Shown piece after piece: positions 17,763 through 26,963 of a DNA stretch of 64,000 bases. The notes under the pieces were generated by a model. The model did no database searches. It saw only the letters and a program-made list of their open reading frames with translations, and was not told the origin of the DNA. This DNA is from Leptolyngbya sp. 'hensonii'. GTDB lineage: Bacteria > Cyanobacteriota > Cyanobacteriia > GCF-001939115. Made by a program: the position numbers and the translations under genes. Position 1 is the first letter of the stretch. The number at the start of each line of letters is the position of its first letter. The stretch lies in the NCBI RefSeq assembly GCF_001939115.1, contig NZ_MQTZ01000050.1, positions 1-64,000 of the forward strand, read 5' to 3'.

Positions 17763-20000
17763 ATGACCCCTCCGCCTCCCCGCCGACCTCAGACCTTCCT
17801 GAATGCGGTCACCCAGGCAGTGCAGACCATGCAGGCCCGGATTGATTTTTCCAAACTGCGGTTGAAGCCTGGTGCCAGAGCGCCAGAACTATGGGTGCAG
17901 GAAGCGGATGCTCCCCAGGCCCAGGTGTATCCCCTCTTGGGCGATCGCTACACCCTGGGACGCAGCTCCAAATCCTGCGATATTGTGGTGCGGAACCCAG
18001 TGGTCAGCCAGGTTCACCTTTCCCTAGAGCGCGATCGACGGCGGCGCACCCCCTTCGTGATTCGGGATGAGCAGTCCACCAATGGGATTTATCGGGGCAA
18101 ACGGCGGATTGCCAGTAAGGTGGTGCGTCATGGGGACATTTTCACCCTGGGACCACCGGAACTGGCTCAGGCCGTGCGTATCCAGTATGTCGATCCCCCA
18201 CCCTGGTATAAACGGGCGATCCATTACGGGCTGTATGGGGTGTCAGGGCTGAGTGCGATCGTTGCGGTGCTGCTGCTGCTCGAATGGGGTAAAATCTCCG
18301 TCTATCCCCTGCCTACAACGGTGCAGGGACCCGTGGTGGTTTATTCTCGGGATCAAATTCCCTTGCGTCCCCCCCGCAATGATAGCCATCGGGAGATGGA
18401 AAAGCTCTCCGGCTACTCCCCTTACCTGCCAATGGCAGTGATCGCGTCGGAAGATACTCGGTTTTACTGGCATCTGGGGGTGGACCCGATCGGCATCCTG
18501 CGGGCTATGGTGACTAATATCACAACCAAAGAACTACGGGAGGGAGCCAGCACCCTGACCCAGCAGGTAGCCCGCAGCCTGTTCCGAGACTATGTGGGTA
18601 CAGAGGATTCTGCTGGGCGCAAATTGCGAGAGGCCCTAGTGGCTCTGAAGCTGGAAATGCTCTATGGCAAGGACACGATTCTCCTGGCTTATCTGAATCG
18701 GGTCTACCTGGGCAGTGGCAATTATGGGTTTGAAGATGCGGCCCAGTATTACTTTGGCAAGTCTGCCAAGGACCTGGATATCTCAGAAGCGGCCACCCTG
18801 GCCGGAATCCTCCCCGCACCCAACACCTTCAATCCGATTCGAAATTACAATGCCGCGATCGAATACCGGGATCGGGTGATCAACCGGATGGCCGAGATGG
18901 GCATGATCACCCAGGAGGAAGCCCAGCGTGCCCGCCGCTCCCGGGTGGAGATCAATCCCAAAGCCCGCCAGGAACTGGAGAGCACGATCGCGCCCTACTT
19001 CTACGACTATGTTTTCGACGAGTTGCAGCAATTGCTGGGGGAGCAACTGGCTCGCGAAGGAAACTTTATTGTCGAAACCAGCCTGGACCCGAAATTTCAG
19101 AAACAGGCAGAAGCAGCTTTAGACAATACCGTAGCTTCAACTGGAGCCAGCTATAACTTTTCCCAGGGGGCGATCGTCACCCTCAACTTCAAAACGGGCG
19201 AAATCCTGGCCCTGGTGGGTGGGGTGAATTACAAGCAGAGCCAGTTTAACCGGGCAACCCAGGCCCAGCGTCAACCCGGCTCAACCTTCAAAATGTTCAC
19301 CTATACGGCGGCCCTGGAACAGGGGGTTTCACCCAATGCCACCTATTCCTGTGCATCGATGACCTGGGAGGGACAATTTTTTGAGGGGTGTGGGTCAGGA
19401 ACTGTTGACCTGACAACCGGGGTGGCCCGATCGATCAACATTGTGGCTCTGCGGGTTGCCCGTGAAATTGGCCTCGATCGGGTCATAGACATGGCTCACC
19501 GTTTGGGCATTCGCTCTAAGCTGAATCCGGTACCGGGGCTGACCCTGGGCCAGAGTGAAGTCACGGTGCTGGAACTCACAGGAGCCTATGGCACCCTGGC
19601 CAATAGTGGGGTAAGGCAAACTCCCCATGCGATCAGCCGGATTCTGGACAGTGGAGACTGTGCAGACCCCCAAAAGCCCAGCACCTGTCGGGTGATCTTC
19701 AGGCAGGATAATCAGGCAGGCCCCCCCGTGCTGCAACCGGAGATCGCAAACACCATGACGAACCTGTTACAGGGGGTGATCAGGGGGGGGACAGGTCGAT
19801 CGGCCTACCTGGGTTTGGGAGAAGCGGGCAAAACCGGCACCACCAACGACAACGTGGACTTATGGTTTGTGGGTTATATTCCCAACCTGTCTCTGGTGAC
19901 GGGCGTCTGGTTAGGTAATGATAACAATTCGCCCACCTCTGGCAGCAGTGCCCAGGCCGCCCAACTCTGGGGAGATTATATGGGTCGGGCGACTCGTTAA
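17763..20000 (+). CDS. Class A penicillin-binding protein with N-terminal FHA domain
   Basis: 745 residues. An FHA phosphopeptide-binding domain occupies ~55-140 (LGRSSKSCDIVV, VSQVHLSLE, STNGIY). A membrane span follows at ~155-175. The glycosyltransferase GT51 domain (~200-380) shows EDTRFYWHLG with catalytic Glu230 and GASTLTQQVARSLF. The transpeptidase (~440-720) has all three active-site motifs: STFK with Ser507, SIN at 557-559 and KTGT at Lys690. The enzyme polymerises and cross-links peptidoglycan on the periplasmic side, while the FHA domain is cytoplasmic and could couple activity to Ser/Thr kinase signalling. FHA-linked PBPs occur in cyanobacteria; the phosphoprotein partner is not evident here. 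Confidence 0.92.
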   Translation: MTPPPPRRPQTFLNAVTQAVQTMQARIDFSKLRLKPGARAPELWVQEADAPQAQVYPLLGDRYTLGRSSKSCDIVVRNPVVSQVHLSLERDRRRRTPFVIRDEQSTNGIYRGKRRIASKVVRHGDIFTLGPPELAQAVRIQYVDPPPWYKRAIHYGLYGVSGLSAIVAVLLLLEWGKISVYPLPTTVQGPVVVYSRDQIPLRPPRNDSHREMEKLSGYSPYLPMAVIASEDTRFYWHLGVDPIGILRAMVTNITTKELREGASTLTQQVARSLFRDYVGTEDSAGRKLREALVALKLEMLYGKDTILLAYLNRVYLGSGNYGFEDAAQYYFGKSAKDLDISEAATLAGILPAPNTFNPIRNYNAAIEYRDRVINRMAEMGMITQEEAQRARRSRVEINPKARQELESTIAPYFYDYVFDELQQLLGEQLAREGNFIVETSLDPKFQKQAEAALDNTVASTGASYNFSQGAIVTLNFKTGEILALVGGVNYKQSQFNRATQAQRQPGSTFKMFTYTAALEQGVSPNATYSCASMTWEGQFFEGCGSGTVDLTTGVARSINIVALRVAREIGLDRVIDMAHRLGIRSKLNPVPGLTLGQSEVTVLELTGAYGTLANSGVRQTPHAISRILDSGDCADPQKPSTCRVIFRQDNQAGPPVLQPEIANTMTNLLQGVIRGGTGRSAYLGLGEAGKTGTTNDNVDLWFVGYIPNLSLVTGVWLGNDNNSPTSGSSAQAAQLWGDYMGRATR

Positions 20001-20026
20001 GGATGGGCAACTCGCAGAGGCGCGGA

Positions 20027-20045
20027 GAGGGCTTTCTTAGCCCTC
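20027..20045 (+). terminator. Weak hairpin after the PBP gene
   Basis: GAGGGC at 20027-20032 and GCCCTC at 20040-20045 with a 7-base loop, 27 bases behind the PBP stop codon. There is no proper T run (GGATCTTTG follows), so termination is only suggested. Confidence 0.4.
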
Positions 20046-20159
20046 CGGATCTTTGTGCCCCTGCAGTTCAGTCTCCACAATTTCTCTACATTTCATTGTT
20101 ACGTTGACGGATGAAGCATAGAGTGATTTGCCTGCTCACATCCCGAACAAGACAATTCC

Positions 20160-20566
20160 ATGAAGTTACCTCAACACCTCTTTTGCCAAAGGGTTGCCTG
20201 TTTTCACTTGCATTCTATTCTTGCCCGATCGATCCCATTGATTCTTCTTACCCTCATCCCCTCGATGGTATCGGGATGTGTAGGACCCTCCACAACCGTA
20301 AAGTCCCCACCCGTTTCCCAGGCAGAATCGGCCCAGGAGAAGCCTGTTTTGCGAATTGGGGTGTTGCCGACCCAGAGTAAAGCCGAGCAGTAAAAAATGA
20401 TTGCCCCCCTAGATGCCTACCTGGAAAAGGCGTTGGGGCAACCGGTGGAGTTTCTGATCGCGACAAGCTACAAAGATGTCGTCGGTATGATGCTCAAGGG
20501 CAAAGTGGATAGGGCTTACAGCAACTGCGGATTCAACTAAACCTGGCAATGGAGGGCAGCAAATGA
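20160..20566 (+). pseudogene. Decayed PhnD-like substrate-binding protein gene
   Basis: The frame begins with a lipoprotein-like N-terminus (LIPSMVSGC) and then KPVLRIGVLPTQSKAEQ, the usual beginning of PhnD/phosphonate-type binding proteins. A TAA at 20391 interrupts it. The same frame continues as KMIAPLDAYLEKALGQPVE and [18 protein letters not shown], again PhnD-like, then stops at 20538 after about 125 codons instead of roughly 300. In another frame, 20516-20566 reads [16 protein letters not shown] and ends in a TGA that overlaps the ATG of the next gene (ATGA). This looks like the original C-terminus, left after an internal deletion with frameshift. Intact genes of this type often sit before sensor kinases, so loss of the sensory partner of the next gene is likely. 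Confidence 0.75.
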
Positions 20567-22743
20567 AAATTTCAACCAAGTTTCTGAGCGTTTCGGCAGC
20601 CTTGGTGGGAGCGATCTCCCTTTTATCCGGTGGTGGCACGCTCTGGAGCAACTATGCCGAAGGGATTGCTCTGAAAAAGTATACGCAAGCAAAACGCCGG
20701 ATTGAATTAACTACCTTGGTGCAAAACCAGTTACTCAAAGAGATTCTCATCGTCAAAGACCATATCCTGTTCCGCAGTACCAGCTTAGAAAAAGAAGCGG
20801 AAGAAGATGTAAATTTAGATGCATTGCTAGAAGAATTAAAATCTCTAGTGCCCACTCCAGAAGTTGAGGCAATTTATCAGCGCGTTCAAAGCTTTGAGGA
20901 CATCGAGGAAAACTTAATTGAGTCGATCAGCAAAAACTCGCCAGGCTCCGCCGCCACGATCCCCAATCTCCAGCAGGATTTCCGCACCATCAACAAGATT
21001 GAACGCGACATCAACTCCTTGTTAGAAAGACTAGAGGAGCAATCCAAGCAGCAGGTCGAGCAAAGCGAGCAAGCGTTGCAGCAGGTGCGCCAGATTAGTG
21101 CGAACCTCTCTTATATCACCATTGCGCTGCTGATCTTAATGGTGTTTGGTCTGTTTTGGCTGATTTTGCGCCCCATAGTTCAATCCCTCAAAAAACTTCA
21201 AGAAGGATCAGCGATCATTGGCTCAGGGGACTTGTCCTACCGACTAAATCTTCGTACCAAGGATGAGATCGAGCAACTGGCCAATGCCTTTAATCAGATG
21301 ACGGCCAGGCTGGCAGAGTCCTATGTGGCCAGGGAAACCGCAGAGGTGGCTAACCTGGCCAAGAGTGAATTCCTGGCGAACATGAACCATGAATTGCGCA
21401 CTCCCCTAAATGGTATTCTGGGCTACGCGCAAATCCTGCAGCGAGATCCGGAGACTACCCCCAAACAACTGAATGGGGTGAATGTGATCTACAAATGTGG
21501 TTCCCATCTGCTCACCCTGATCAACGACATCTTGGATCTATCCAAGCTGGAAGTGCAAAAAATGGAACTCTATCCCCAGGATTTCCATGTTGCAAACTTT
21601 CTCACCACAACCGTGGAAATTTGCCGCATTAGAGCCGAACAAAAAGGTGTTAAGTTTCAGTATCAGCCTTCTTCCCAACTCCCCACAGCTATCCATGCGG
21701 ATGACAAACGTCTGCGTCAGGTTCTGCTCAATCTGCTCAGCAATGCGGTCAAGTTTACAGATGCCGGTACAGTGACCTTCCAGGTTGAGGTGATGGGCAA
21801 ATCGAAGACTTCAGAATCGCAGCAGATGACTAGAATCCGTTTTCTAGTTAAGGATACAGGGATTGGAATTCCTTCAAATAAGTTGAAGACAATCTTTCTG
21901 CCCTTTGAACAGGCGAACAAGCGCGATCGCCAAACGGAAGGAACGGGCCTGGGTCTGGCCATCAGTCAACAAATTGTCCAAATGATGGGGAGTGAAATTC
22001 AGGTTCAGAGCACTCTGGGTCAGGGCAGTAGCTTCTGGTTTGAAGTGGATTTACCCAACGCCACGGATTGGGCAGTTCACTCGGAGTGGTCCCACAGCCG
22101 TATTGTTGGCTATCAGGGCGAACGACGCAAAATCCTGGTGGTGGATGATCATGAGGAAAACCGGCTGGTGGTGCTAAATATGCTGGAGCCCCTGGGGTTC
22201 AAAGTGGTTGAGGCGAATAACGGCCAGGCCGGATTCAACCAGGCGATCGAGATGCGCCCGGATTTGATCATCACCGATGTGGTCATGGCAGAAATGGATG
22301 GTCTGGAAATGACCCGGCGGTTGCGCCAAATCCCGGACTTTGCCCACCTGCCGATTATTGCCTCTCCGGCCAGCCTGTCTCAGGTGGATGTTCAGGACAG
22401 TTTGGATGCGGGTTGCAATAGTTTCTTTCCCAAGCCGATCGAGTTCATGGGCTTGCTCGGTGAATTGCAACGGTATCTGGGGGTGCAATGGATTTATGAA
22501 ACTGAGCAGGAACCCGCGATCGCCGCTGCAACCGAAACCCTGGAATGGGTAGTTCCACCTACCGCAGAACTGAAAGTGCTCCATGAAGCAGCCCAGGGAG
22601 GCTTTATGACGGATGTGCAGCAGGAGGCAAACCGGCTCAAACAACTGGCTCCCCAATATACCTCCTTTGCCAACAAAGTCCTGGAGTTGAGCCAGCAGTT
22701 CGATGACGAAGCAATTATAAATCTGATTGAGCAATACATCTAA
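20563..22743 (+). CDS. Hybrid sensor histidine kinase with receiver domain
   Basis: 726 residues. The ATG overlaps the last stop of the PhnD-like remnant and has GGAGGG six bases upstream. Domains: membrane span (~8-30), helical sensor region with coiled coil (~40-180), second span (~188-208), HAMP (~210-262), HisKA with [12 protein letters not shown] (His276), HATPase with [10 protein letters not shown] and GTGLGLAIS, then a receiver domain with phospho-acceptor Asp572 in [11 protein letters not shown]. The C-terminal ~90 residues after the receiver are helical and lack an obvious Hpt histidine motif. The next gene, 13 bases downstream, encodes a response regulator-kinase, so a phosphorelay between the two is likely. 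The input may have been the now broken PhnD-like protein. Confidence 0.88.
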   Translation: MKISTKFLSVSAALVGAISLLSGGGTLWSNYAEGIALKKYTQAKRRIELTTLVQNQLLKEILIVKDHILFRSTSLEKEAEEDVNLDALLEELKSLVPTPEVEAIYQRVQSFEDIEENLIESISKNSPGSAATIPNLQQDFRTINKIERDINSLLERLEEQSKQQVEQSEQALQQVRQISANLSYITIALLILMVFGLFWLILRPIVQSLKKLQEGSAIIGSGDLSYRLNLRTKDEIEQLANAFNQMTARLAESYVARETAEVANLAKSEFLANMNHELRTPLNGILGYAQILQRDPETTPKQLNGVNVIYKCGSHLLTLINDILDLSKLEVQKMELYPQDFHVANFLTTTVEICRIRAEQKGVKFQYQPSSQLPTAIHADDKRLRQVLLNLLSNAVKFTDAGTVTFQVEVMGKSKTSESQQMTRIRFLVKDTGIGIPSNKLKTIFLPFEQANKRDRQTEGTGLGLAISQQIVQMMGSEIQVQSTLGQGSSFWFEVDLPNATDWAVHSEWSHSRIVGYQGERRKILVVDDHEENRLVVLNMLEPLGFKVVEANNGQAGFNQAIEMRPDLIITDVVMAEMDGLEMTRRLRQIPDFAHLPIIASPASLSQVDVQDSLDAGCNSFFPKPIEFMGLLGELQRYLGVQWIYETEQEPAIAAATETLEWVVPPTAELKVLHEAAQGGFMTDVQQEANRLKQLAPQYTSFANKVLELSQQFDDEAIINLIEQYI

Positions 22744-22756
22744 GGAGGGCTTCTCT

Positions 22757-24076
22757 ATGCCAGTTGATGCAACGACCCAAAGCACTATTCTTGTCGTGGA
22801 TGATAACCCGACGAACATTCAAGTGTTGTTTGATGTGTTGAGCGAAAATGGTTATCGAGTTGCGATCGCGAAAAGTGGGGAAGCGGCACTCCAGCGCTTA
22901 CAAGCCTATCAGCCTGACCTGATTTTGCTGGATGTGATGATGCCCGGCATCGACGGGTTTCAAACCTGTGAGCGGCTCAAGGCAGATCCCACCACCCAGG
23001 ATATTCCGGTCATTTTCATGACGGCCCTCTCCGATGCCGTTGATAAGGTCAGAGGGCTCAGTCTGGGAGCCGTAGACTATATCACCAAACCCATTCAGCA
23101 CGAGGAAGCTCTGGCCCGGATCCGGGTACATCTACAGTTGCGCACTTTGACTAAAACCCTGGAGGAACGGGTGGCTGAGCGCACGGCTGACCTGACCCAA
23201 ACCTGTAATGTGCTGAGACAAACGCAGCTCCAACTGGTGCAAAGTGAGAAAATGTCGTCCTTGGGCCAACTGGTGGCTGGAATTGCCCATGAAATCAATA
23301 ATCCCGTGAATTTCATTTACGGCAACCTGACTCCAGCTCAGGAACATGCCCGTGATCTATTCGCCCTGTTTGACCTCTACCAGGAATGCTATCCCCAACC
23401 TGAGGCTAAAATTCAAACCTGGATGGAAGAATACGATCTGGAATTCCTGCGGGAAGATTTGCCGAAGGTGCTCACGTCCATGCAGGTGGGGGCCGATCGC
23501 ATTCGTCAGTTGGTGCTGTCCCTGCGAAATTTCTCCCGTCTGGATGAAGCGGAACTGAAGCCCGTGAATATCCATGAAGGCATCGACAGCACCCTGCTGA
23601 TCCTGCAGTATCGCCTCAAGGCCAGACCTGACCACCCCGGTATTCAGGTGATCCGCAATTATGGGCAATTGCCTTCGGTGGAGTGTTTTTCCAGCCAGAT
23701 GAATCAGGTGTTCATGAATATCCTCAGCAATGCGATCGATACCCTGGAAGAACGGGATCAACGCCGGAGTTATGCAGAGATCAAGGATAATCCCAGCATC
23801 ATTCAGATTCGCACTGAGCTGTTACCCAATCACCAGATGGCGATCGCCATTGCAGATAATGGGGTAGGCATCAGTGAAGAGGTTCAATCCAGAATCTTTG
23901 ATCCGTTTTTCACCACCAAACCGATCGGTAAGGGCACTGGGCTGGGGCTGTCCATCAGCCATCAGATTGTGACAGAGAAGCACCATGGCAAACTGTATTG
24001 TCATTCCACACCGGGTCAGGGCACAGAGTTTGTGATTGAGGTGCCCCTGTGTCAGGTTACCTGCCAGGTGGCTTAA
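22757..24076 (+). CDS. Response regulator-histidine kinase fusion
   Basis: 439 residues from the ATG at 22757, which has a consensus AAGGAGG seven bases upstream; the frame is open ten codons earlier. It has no membrane segment. Residues 8-125 are a receiver domain (ILVVDDNPTN, Asp59 in ILLDVMMPGIDGF, Lys in ITKPIQ). A coiled coil follows (~130-165), then HisKA with EKMSSLGQLVAGIAHEINNP (His178) and HATPase with DNGVGISEE and GKGTGLGLSISHQ. It is probably a soluble phosphorelay component fed by the hybrid kinase encoded just upstream. The kinase half is a close relative of that in 12292-13989. The output target is not encoded nearby. Confidence 0.88.
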   Translation: MPVDATTQSTILVVDDNPTNIQVLFDVLSENGYRVAIAKSGEAALQRLQAYQPDLILLDVMMPGIDGFQTCERLKADPTTQDIPVIFMTALSDAVDKVRGLSLGAVDYITKPIQHEEALARIRVHLQLRTLTKTLEERVAERTADLTQTCNVLRQTQLQLVQSEKMSSLGQLVAGIAHEINNPVNFIYGNLTPAQEHARDLFALFDLYQECYPQPEAKIQTWMEEYDLEFLREDLPKVLTSMQVGADRIRQLVLSLRNFSRLDEAELKPVNIHEGIDSTLLILQYRLKARPDHPGIQVIRNYGQLPSVECFSSQMNQVFMNILSNAIDTLEERDQRRSYAEIKDNPSIIQIRTELLPNHQMAIAIADNGVGISEEVQSRIFDPFFTTKPIGKGTGLGLSISHQIVTEKHHGKLYCHSTPGQGTEFVIEVPLCQVTCQVA

Positions 24077-24245
24077 CCCATAAGTCTCCTTCTGGGGCGC
24101 AACCGCCGCTGCAGACAGTCATACGGGAGAATGTGTTCTAAGTTGAGCGTTGCCAGAGTATCATGCAACTACCGATTATGATTCCTTATTTCCCAACAGG
24201 TCTCATGACCAATGCCCCATTGATCATGAGCTGAGGTACAGTAAA

Positions 24246-24261
24246 TTCAATAAAACTTGAT
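24246..24261. promoter_or_regulatory. ArsR-type operator in front of arsR
   Basis: TTCAA-TAAAAC-TTGAT matches nine of ten arm positions of ATCAA-N6-TTGAT, the operator I recall for Synechocystis ArsR. It overlaps the start region of arsR, as expected for autoregulation. Confidence 0.55.
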
Positions 24262-24604
24262 ACGGCGAATTTTGACTCAGAACACGACTTCCCTCCCATC
24301 AACTTTAATTGTTGCGGGCTTTCATGCCCTCTCCGATCCGCTGCGGTTGCAAGTGCTTGAACTGCTTCGCGATCGAGAACTGTGCGTTTGCGACCTCTGT
24401 GAGGCCCTGACCGTGACCCAATCGAAGCTTTCTTTCCATCTCAAGACTTTGAAAGCCGCCCAGTTGGTACAATCCCGCCAGGAAGGTCGCTGGATCTACT
24501 ATCGCCTCAATTTGCCCCAATTTGTAGAACTGGAGCAGTATCTAGCCGAGTATCGCCGCTTCAGCCAGATACTCCCGGCCCGGATCTGCCGTAAAGATCG
24601 GTAA
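24257..24604 (+). CDS. arsR: Arsenite-responsive ArsR/SmtB repressor
   Basis: 115 residues as opened by the TTG at 24257; a second TTG at 24272 is as likely, since the first lies inside an operator-like sequence and neither has a clear ribosome site. The winged helix-turn-helix follows the family pattern ALSDPLRLQVLELL and TVTQSKLSFHLKTLKAAQLV. The segment ELCVCDLC (Cys43, Cys45, Cys48 in this numbering) is the classic As(III)/Sb(III) site in the DNA-binding helix. Binding of arsenite should release the protein from DNA. It precedes the arsenic operon on the same strand and is transcribed separately or as its first gene; matching operators lie before arsR and before the PstS-like gene. Confidence 0.88.
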   Translation: MIRRILTQNTTSLPSTLIVAGFHALSDPLRLQVLELLRDRELCVCDLCEALTVTQSKLSFHLKTLKAAQLVQSRQEGRWIYYRLNLPQFVELEQYLAEYRRFSQILPARICRKDR

Positions 24605-24607
24605 TCC

Positions 24608-24623
24608 ATCAATTTTTCTTAAT
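24608..24623. promoter_or_regulatory. Possible second ArsR-type site behind arsR
   Basis: ATCAA-TTTTTC-TTAAT matches eight of ten arm positions of ATCAA-N6-TTGAT. It lies 53 bases before the stronger site at 24661. The sequence is AT-rich and chance occurrence is possible. Confidence 0.35.
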
Positions 24624-24653
24624 CTATCTTATTGAGCTTGCCAACTTTATGGC

Positions 24654-24683
24654 TTGACAAATCAACTTAATTTGAAATGATAA
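24654..24683 (+). promoter_or_regulatory. Promoter of the arsenic operon with ArsR-type operator in its spacer
   Basis: A perfect -35 TTGACA at 24654-24659 and TGATAA at 24678-24683 are separated by 18 bases. The spacer holds ATCAA-CTTAAT-TTGAA (24661-24676), nine of ten arm positions of the ArsR operator pattern. A bound repressor would exclude RNA polymerase. Transcription should start near 24690, 30 bases before the PstS-like gene. Confidence 0.7.
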
Positions 24684-24722
24684 GAAAGTCCTCTGATTGA
24701 TCTTCATCGGGTTGGCCTTTTT

Positions 24723-25826
24723 ATGATGGTTGTAAAATTACGCCCAGGATTTGGGACAGTTTCGGTCTGTCTGGTCATCGTTGCTTTGGGGCTGACGGCT
24801 TGTGGTGGACAAAATGATCCAAACCGCAGGACCCAGAATTCCCCAGAATCAGAAGTGACTCGATCGGCAGAGTCCCGTGGAAAAATTTTGATTGACGGGT
24901 CCAGTACGGTCTATCCCATCTCCAACGAGATCGCAAAGGAATATCTCAAAACGAGTGCCAAGGCAGTTGGGATTGAGGTCAAATTCTCCGGCACTTCGGG
25001 CGGATTCAAAAAGTTTTGTGCTGGTGAGATAGACATCAGCAATGCCTCCCGGCCAATTCTGTCGGCAGAGGTGGCTGCCTGTGTTAAATCTGGTGTGGCT
25101 TTCATTGAACTGCCGGTTGCCTTTGATGCTTTGACGATCGTGGTTAATCCCCAAAACACCTGGGCTCAAGACCTGACGATGGCCGAGCTGAAAAAAATGT
25201 GGGAGCCCGCAGCCGAGGGCAAGATCAAGAGCTGGAAGCAGATCCGGGAATCCTTTCCAGATCAGCCCCTGAAATTGTTTGGGGCAGGGAAAGATTCGGG
25301 TACTTTTGACTATTTCAACGACGTAACTAACGGGGATGCCAGTGCCAGCCGCAGCGATTACTCTGGCAGCGAAGATGACGCCGACACCGTCAGAGGGGTG
25401 GAAAGCGATAAGGGAGCGCTTGGTTATTTTGGGTTTGCCTACTACGAGGAAAACCAGGCTCGATTGAAGGCGCTGGCGATCGATAACGGTAAGGGGGCTG
25501 TTTTGCCTTCCCGTGAAGCTGTGGAAAAAGCAACCTATCAGCCCTTCTCCCGCCCCCTCTTCATTTATGTCAATGCCAAGACTGCTCAAGACAATCCAGA
25601 GCTGAAGGCTTTTGTAGAGTACTACCTGTCCCATGCTGGACGAGCCTCCAAGACCGTTGGTTATATTCCCCTACCCAACGAAGCCTATCGCCTCGCGACG
25701 GCTCAATTCACGCGAGGTAAGGTTGGCACTGTATTTGAGGGAGTACCCCAACCCAATGTCACCCTGGCGGAATTGCTGCGGAGACAGGCTGTGTTTGAAG
25801 CATCAGGGGTCAAAACTCAACCGTAA
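24723..25826 (+). CDS. PstS-like phosphate/arsenate-binding lipoprotein of the arsenic operon
   Basis: 367 residues. The N-terminus ends in the lipobox LTAC, giving a lipid-anchored periplasmic protein. The remainder follows PstS: ILIDGSSTVYPISNEIA (oxyanion loop), FSGTSGGFKKFCAGE, ISNASRPI and GAGKDSGTFDYF, which together bind a tetrahedral oxyanion. It is the first gene behind an ArsR-controlled promoter and is followed by acr3, arsC and arsH, with no pstCAB in the window. PstS-like genes within arsenic islands are known; whether this one is selective for phosphate over arsenate, thereby keeping phosphate uptake working during arsenate stress, or binds arsenate, cannot be read from the sequence. 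Confidence 0.85.
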   Translation: MMVVKLRPGFGTVSVCLVIVALGLTACGGQNDPNRRTQNSPESEVTRSAESRGKILIDGSSTVYPISNEIAKEYLKTSAKAVGIEVKFSGTSGGFKKFCAGEIDISNASRPILSAEVAACVKSGVAFIELPVAFDALTIVVNPQNTWAQDLTMAELKKMWEPAAEGKIKSWKQIRESFPDQPLKLFGAGKDSGTFDYFNDVTNGDASASRSDYSGSEDDADTVRGVESDKGALGYFGFAYYEENQARLKALAIDNGKGAVLPSREAVEKATYQPFSRPLFIYVNAKTAQDNPELKAFVEYYLSHAGRASKTVGYIPLPNEAYRLATAQFTRGKVGTVFEGVPQPNVTLAELLRRQAVFEASGVKTQP

Positions 25827-25874
25827 TTGAGCCATCGCTGTTACGAATCTTTTCTGAAGTTCACTAAGTTATCG

Positions 25875-26942
25875 ATGTCGCAACAACTTCCTGTCAAGCA
25901 ACTGTCCTTCCTGGACCGATTTCTCACCCTGTGGATTTTCCTGGCCATGGCGATCGGGGTGGGAATCGGTTATTTCTATCCGGCTGTGGATGCCGTCATC
26001 AATCAGTTTCAAGTTGGGACCACCAATATCCCGATCGCGATCGGGCTGATTCTGATGATGTATCCGCCTCTGGCGAAGGTGCGCTACGAAGAACTGGGGG
26101 ATGTTTTCCGCAATGGCAAAATCCTGGGTCTGTCCCTGGTGCAGAACTGGATCATCGGCCCCGCCCTCATGTTTTTGCTAGCCATCACCTTTTTGCACAA
26201 CTATCCGGAATATATGGTGGGGCTGATTCTGATTGGATTAGCCCGTTGCATTGCCATGGTGGTGGTCTGGAGTGATCTGGCGCAGGGCAATACAGAATAT
26301 ACGGCTGGTCTGGTGGCGTTTAACAGCATCTTCCAGGTGATTTTCTATAGTCCCTATGCTTGGTTCTTCCTGGCAGTTCTCCCGCCCCTGTTTGGGCTGA
26401 AAAGCAGTGTGGTCAACATCAGCATTGCAGAGATTGCCCAGAGTGTCTTCATCTACTTGGGGATTCCGTTCCTGGCTGGTTTTTTTACCCGCTTTTTCCT
26501 AGTGAAAGTGAAGAGCAGACAGTGGTATCACGAGGAGTTCATTCCTAAAATTAGCCCCATCACCCTGATTGCGTTGCTGTTCACGATCGTAGTCATGTTC
26601 AGCCTGAAAGGAAGCCTGATCGTCCAGATTCCTCTGGATGTGGTGCGGATTGCAATACCGCTGATCATCTATTTCTTCATCATGTTTCTGGTCAGTTTTT
26701 ACATGGCCTGGCGGATTAAAACAGACTATTCCAGGGCTGCCAGTGTGGCATTTACAGCAGCAGGTAATAATTTTGAACTGGCCATTGCAGTCGCGGTAGC
26801 TGTATTTGGCATTAATTCAGGGGCTGCATTTGCAGCAGTAGTGGGTCCTCTGGTGGAGGTACCTGTGCTGATCAGTTTGGTGAATGTGGCTTTCTGGCTT
26901 CAACGCCGCTATTTCCCAGACGTGGAATCAAAAATATTGTAA
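25875..26942 (+). CDS. acr3: ACR3-family arsenite efflux carrier
   Basis: 355 residues from the ATG at 25875; the frame opens at a TTG directly after the PstS-like stop, but the ATG gives the usual ACR3 length and N-terminus. Ten hydrophobic spans are visible. Family landmarks are [14 protein letters not shown], the [12 protein letters not shown] motif whose cysteine (Cys125) is required for As(III) transport in studied ACR3 proteins, and [11 protein letters not shown]. It exports arsenite produced by the reductase encoded next. Some cyanobacterial annotations name this gene arsB, but the sequence is ACR3 and not the ArsB type. Confidence 0.92.
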   Translation: MSQQLPVKQLSFLDRFLTLWIFLAMAIGVGIGYFYPAVDAVINQFQVGTTNIPIAIGLILMMYPPLAKVRYEELGDVFRNGKILGLSLVQNWIIGPALMFLLAITFLHNYPEYMVGLILIGLARCIAMVVVWSDLAQGNTEYTAGLVAFNSIFQVIFYSPYAWFFLAVLPPLFGLKSSVVNISIAEIAQSVFIYLGIPFLAGFFTRFFLVKVKSRQWYHEEFIPKISPITLIALLFTIVVMFSLKGSLIVQIPLDVVRIAIPLIIYFFIMFLVSFYMAWRIKTDYSRAASVAFTAAGNNFELAIAVAVAVFGINSGAAFAAVVGPLVEVPVLISLVNVAFWLQRRYFPDVESKIL

Positions 26943-26963
26943 TTGCATCCAGGATGGAAACCG

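Noticed and set aside
22174-22818. 214-codon minus-strand frame spanning two kinase genes
   Set aside because: It covers a receiver domain and the next gene's Shine-Dalgarno and start; no supporting motif.
24849-25634. 261-codon minus-strand frame opposite the PstS-like gene
   Set aside because: The plus strand encodes a full PstS-type protein with lipobox; the antisense frame is a codon-bias artefact.
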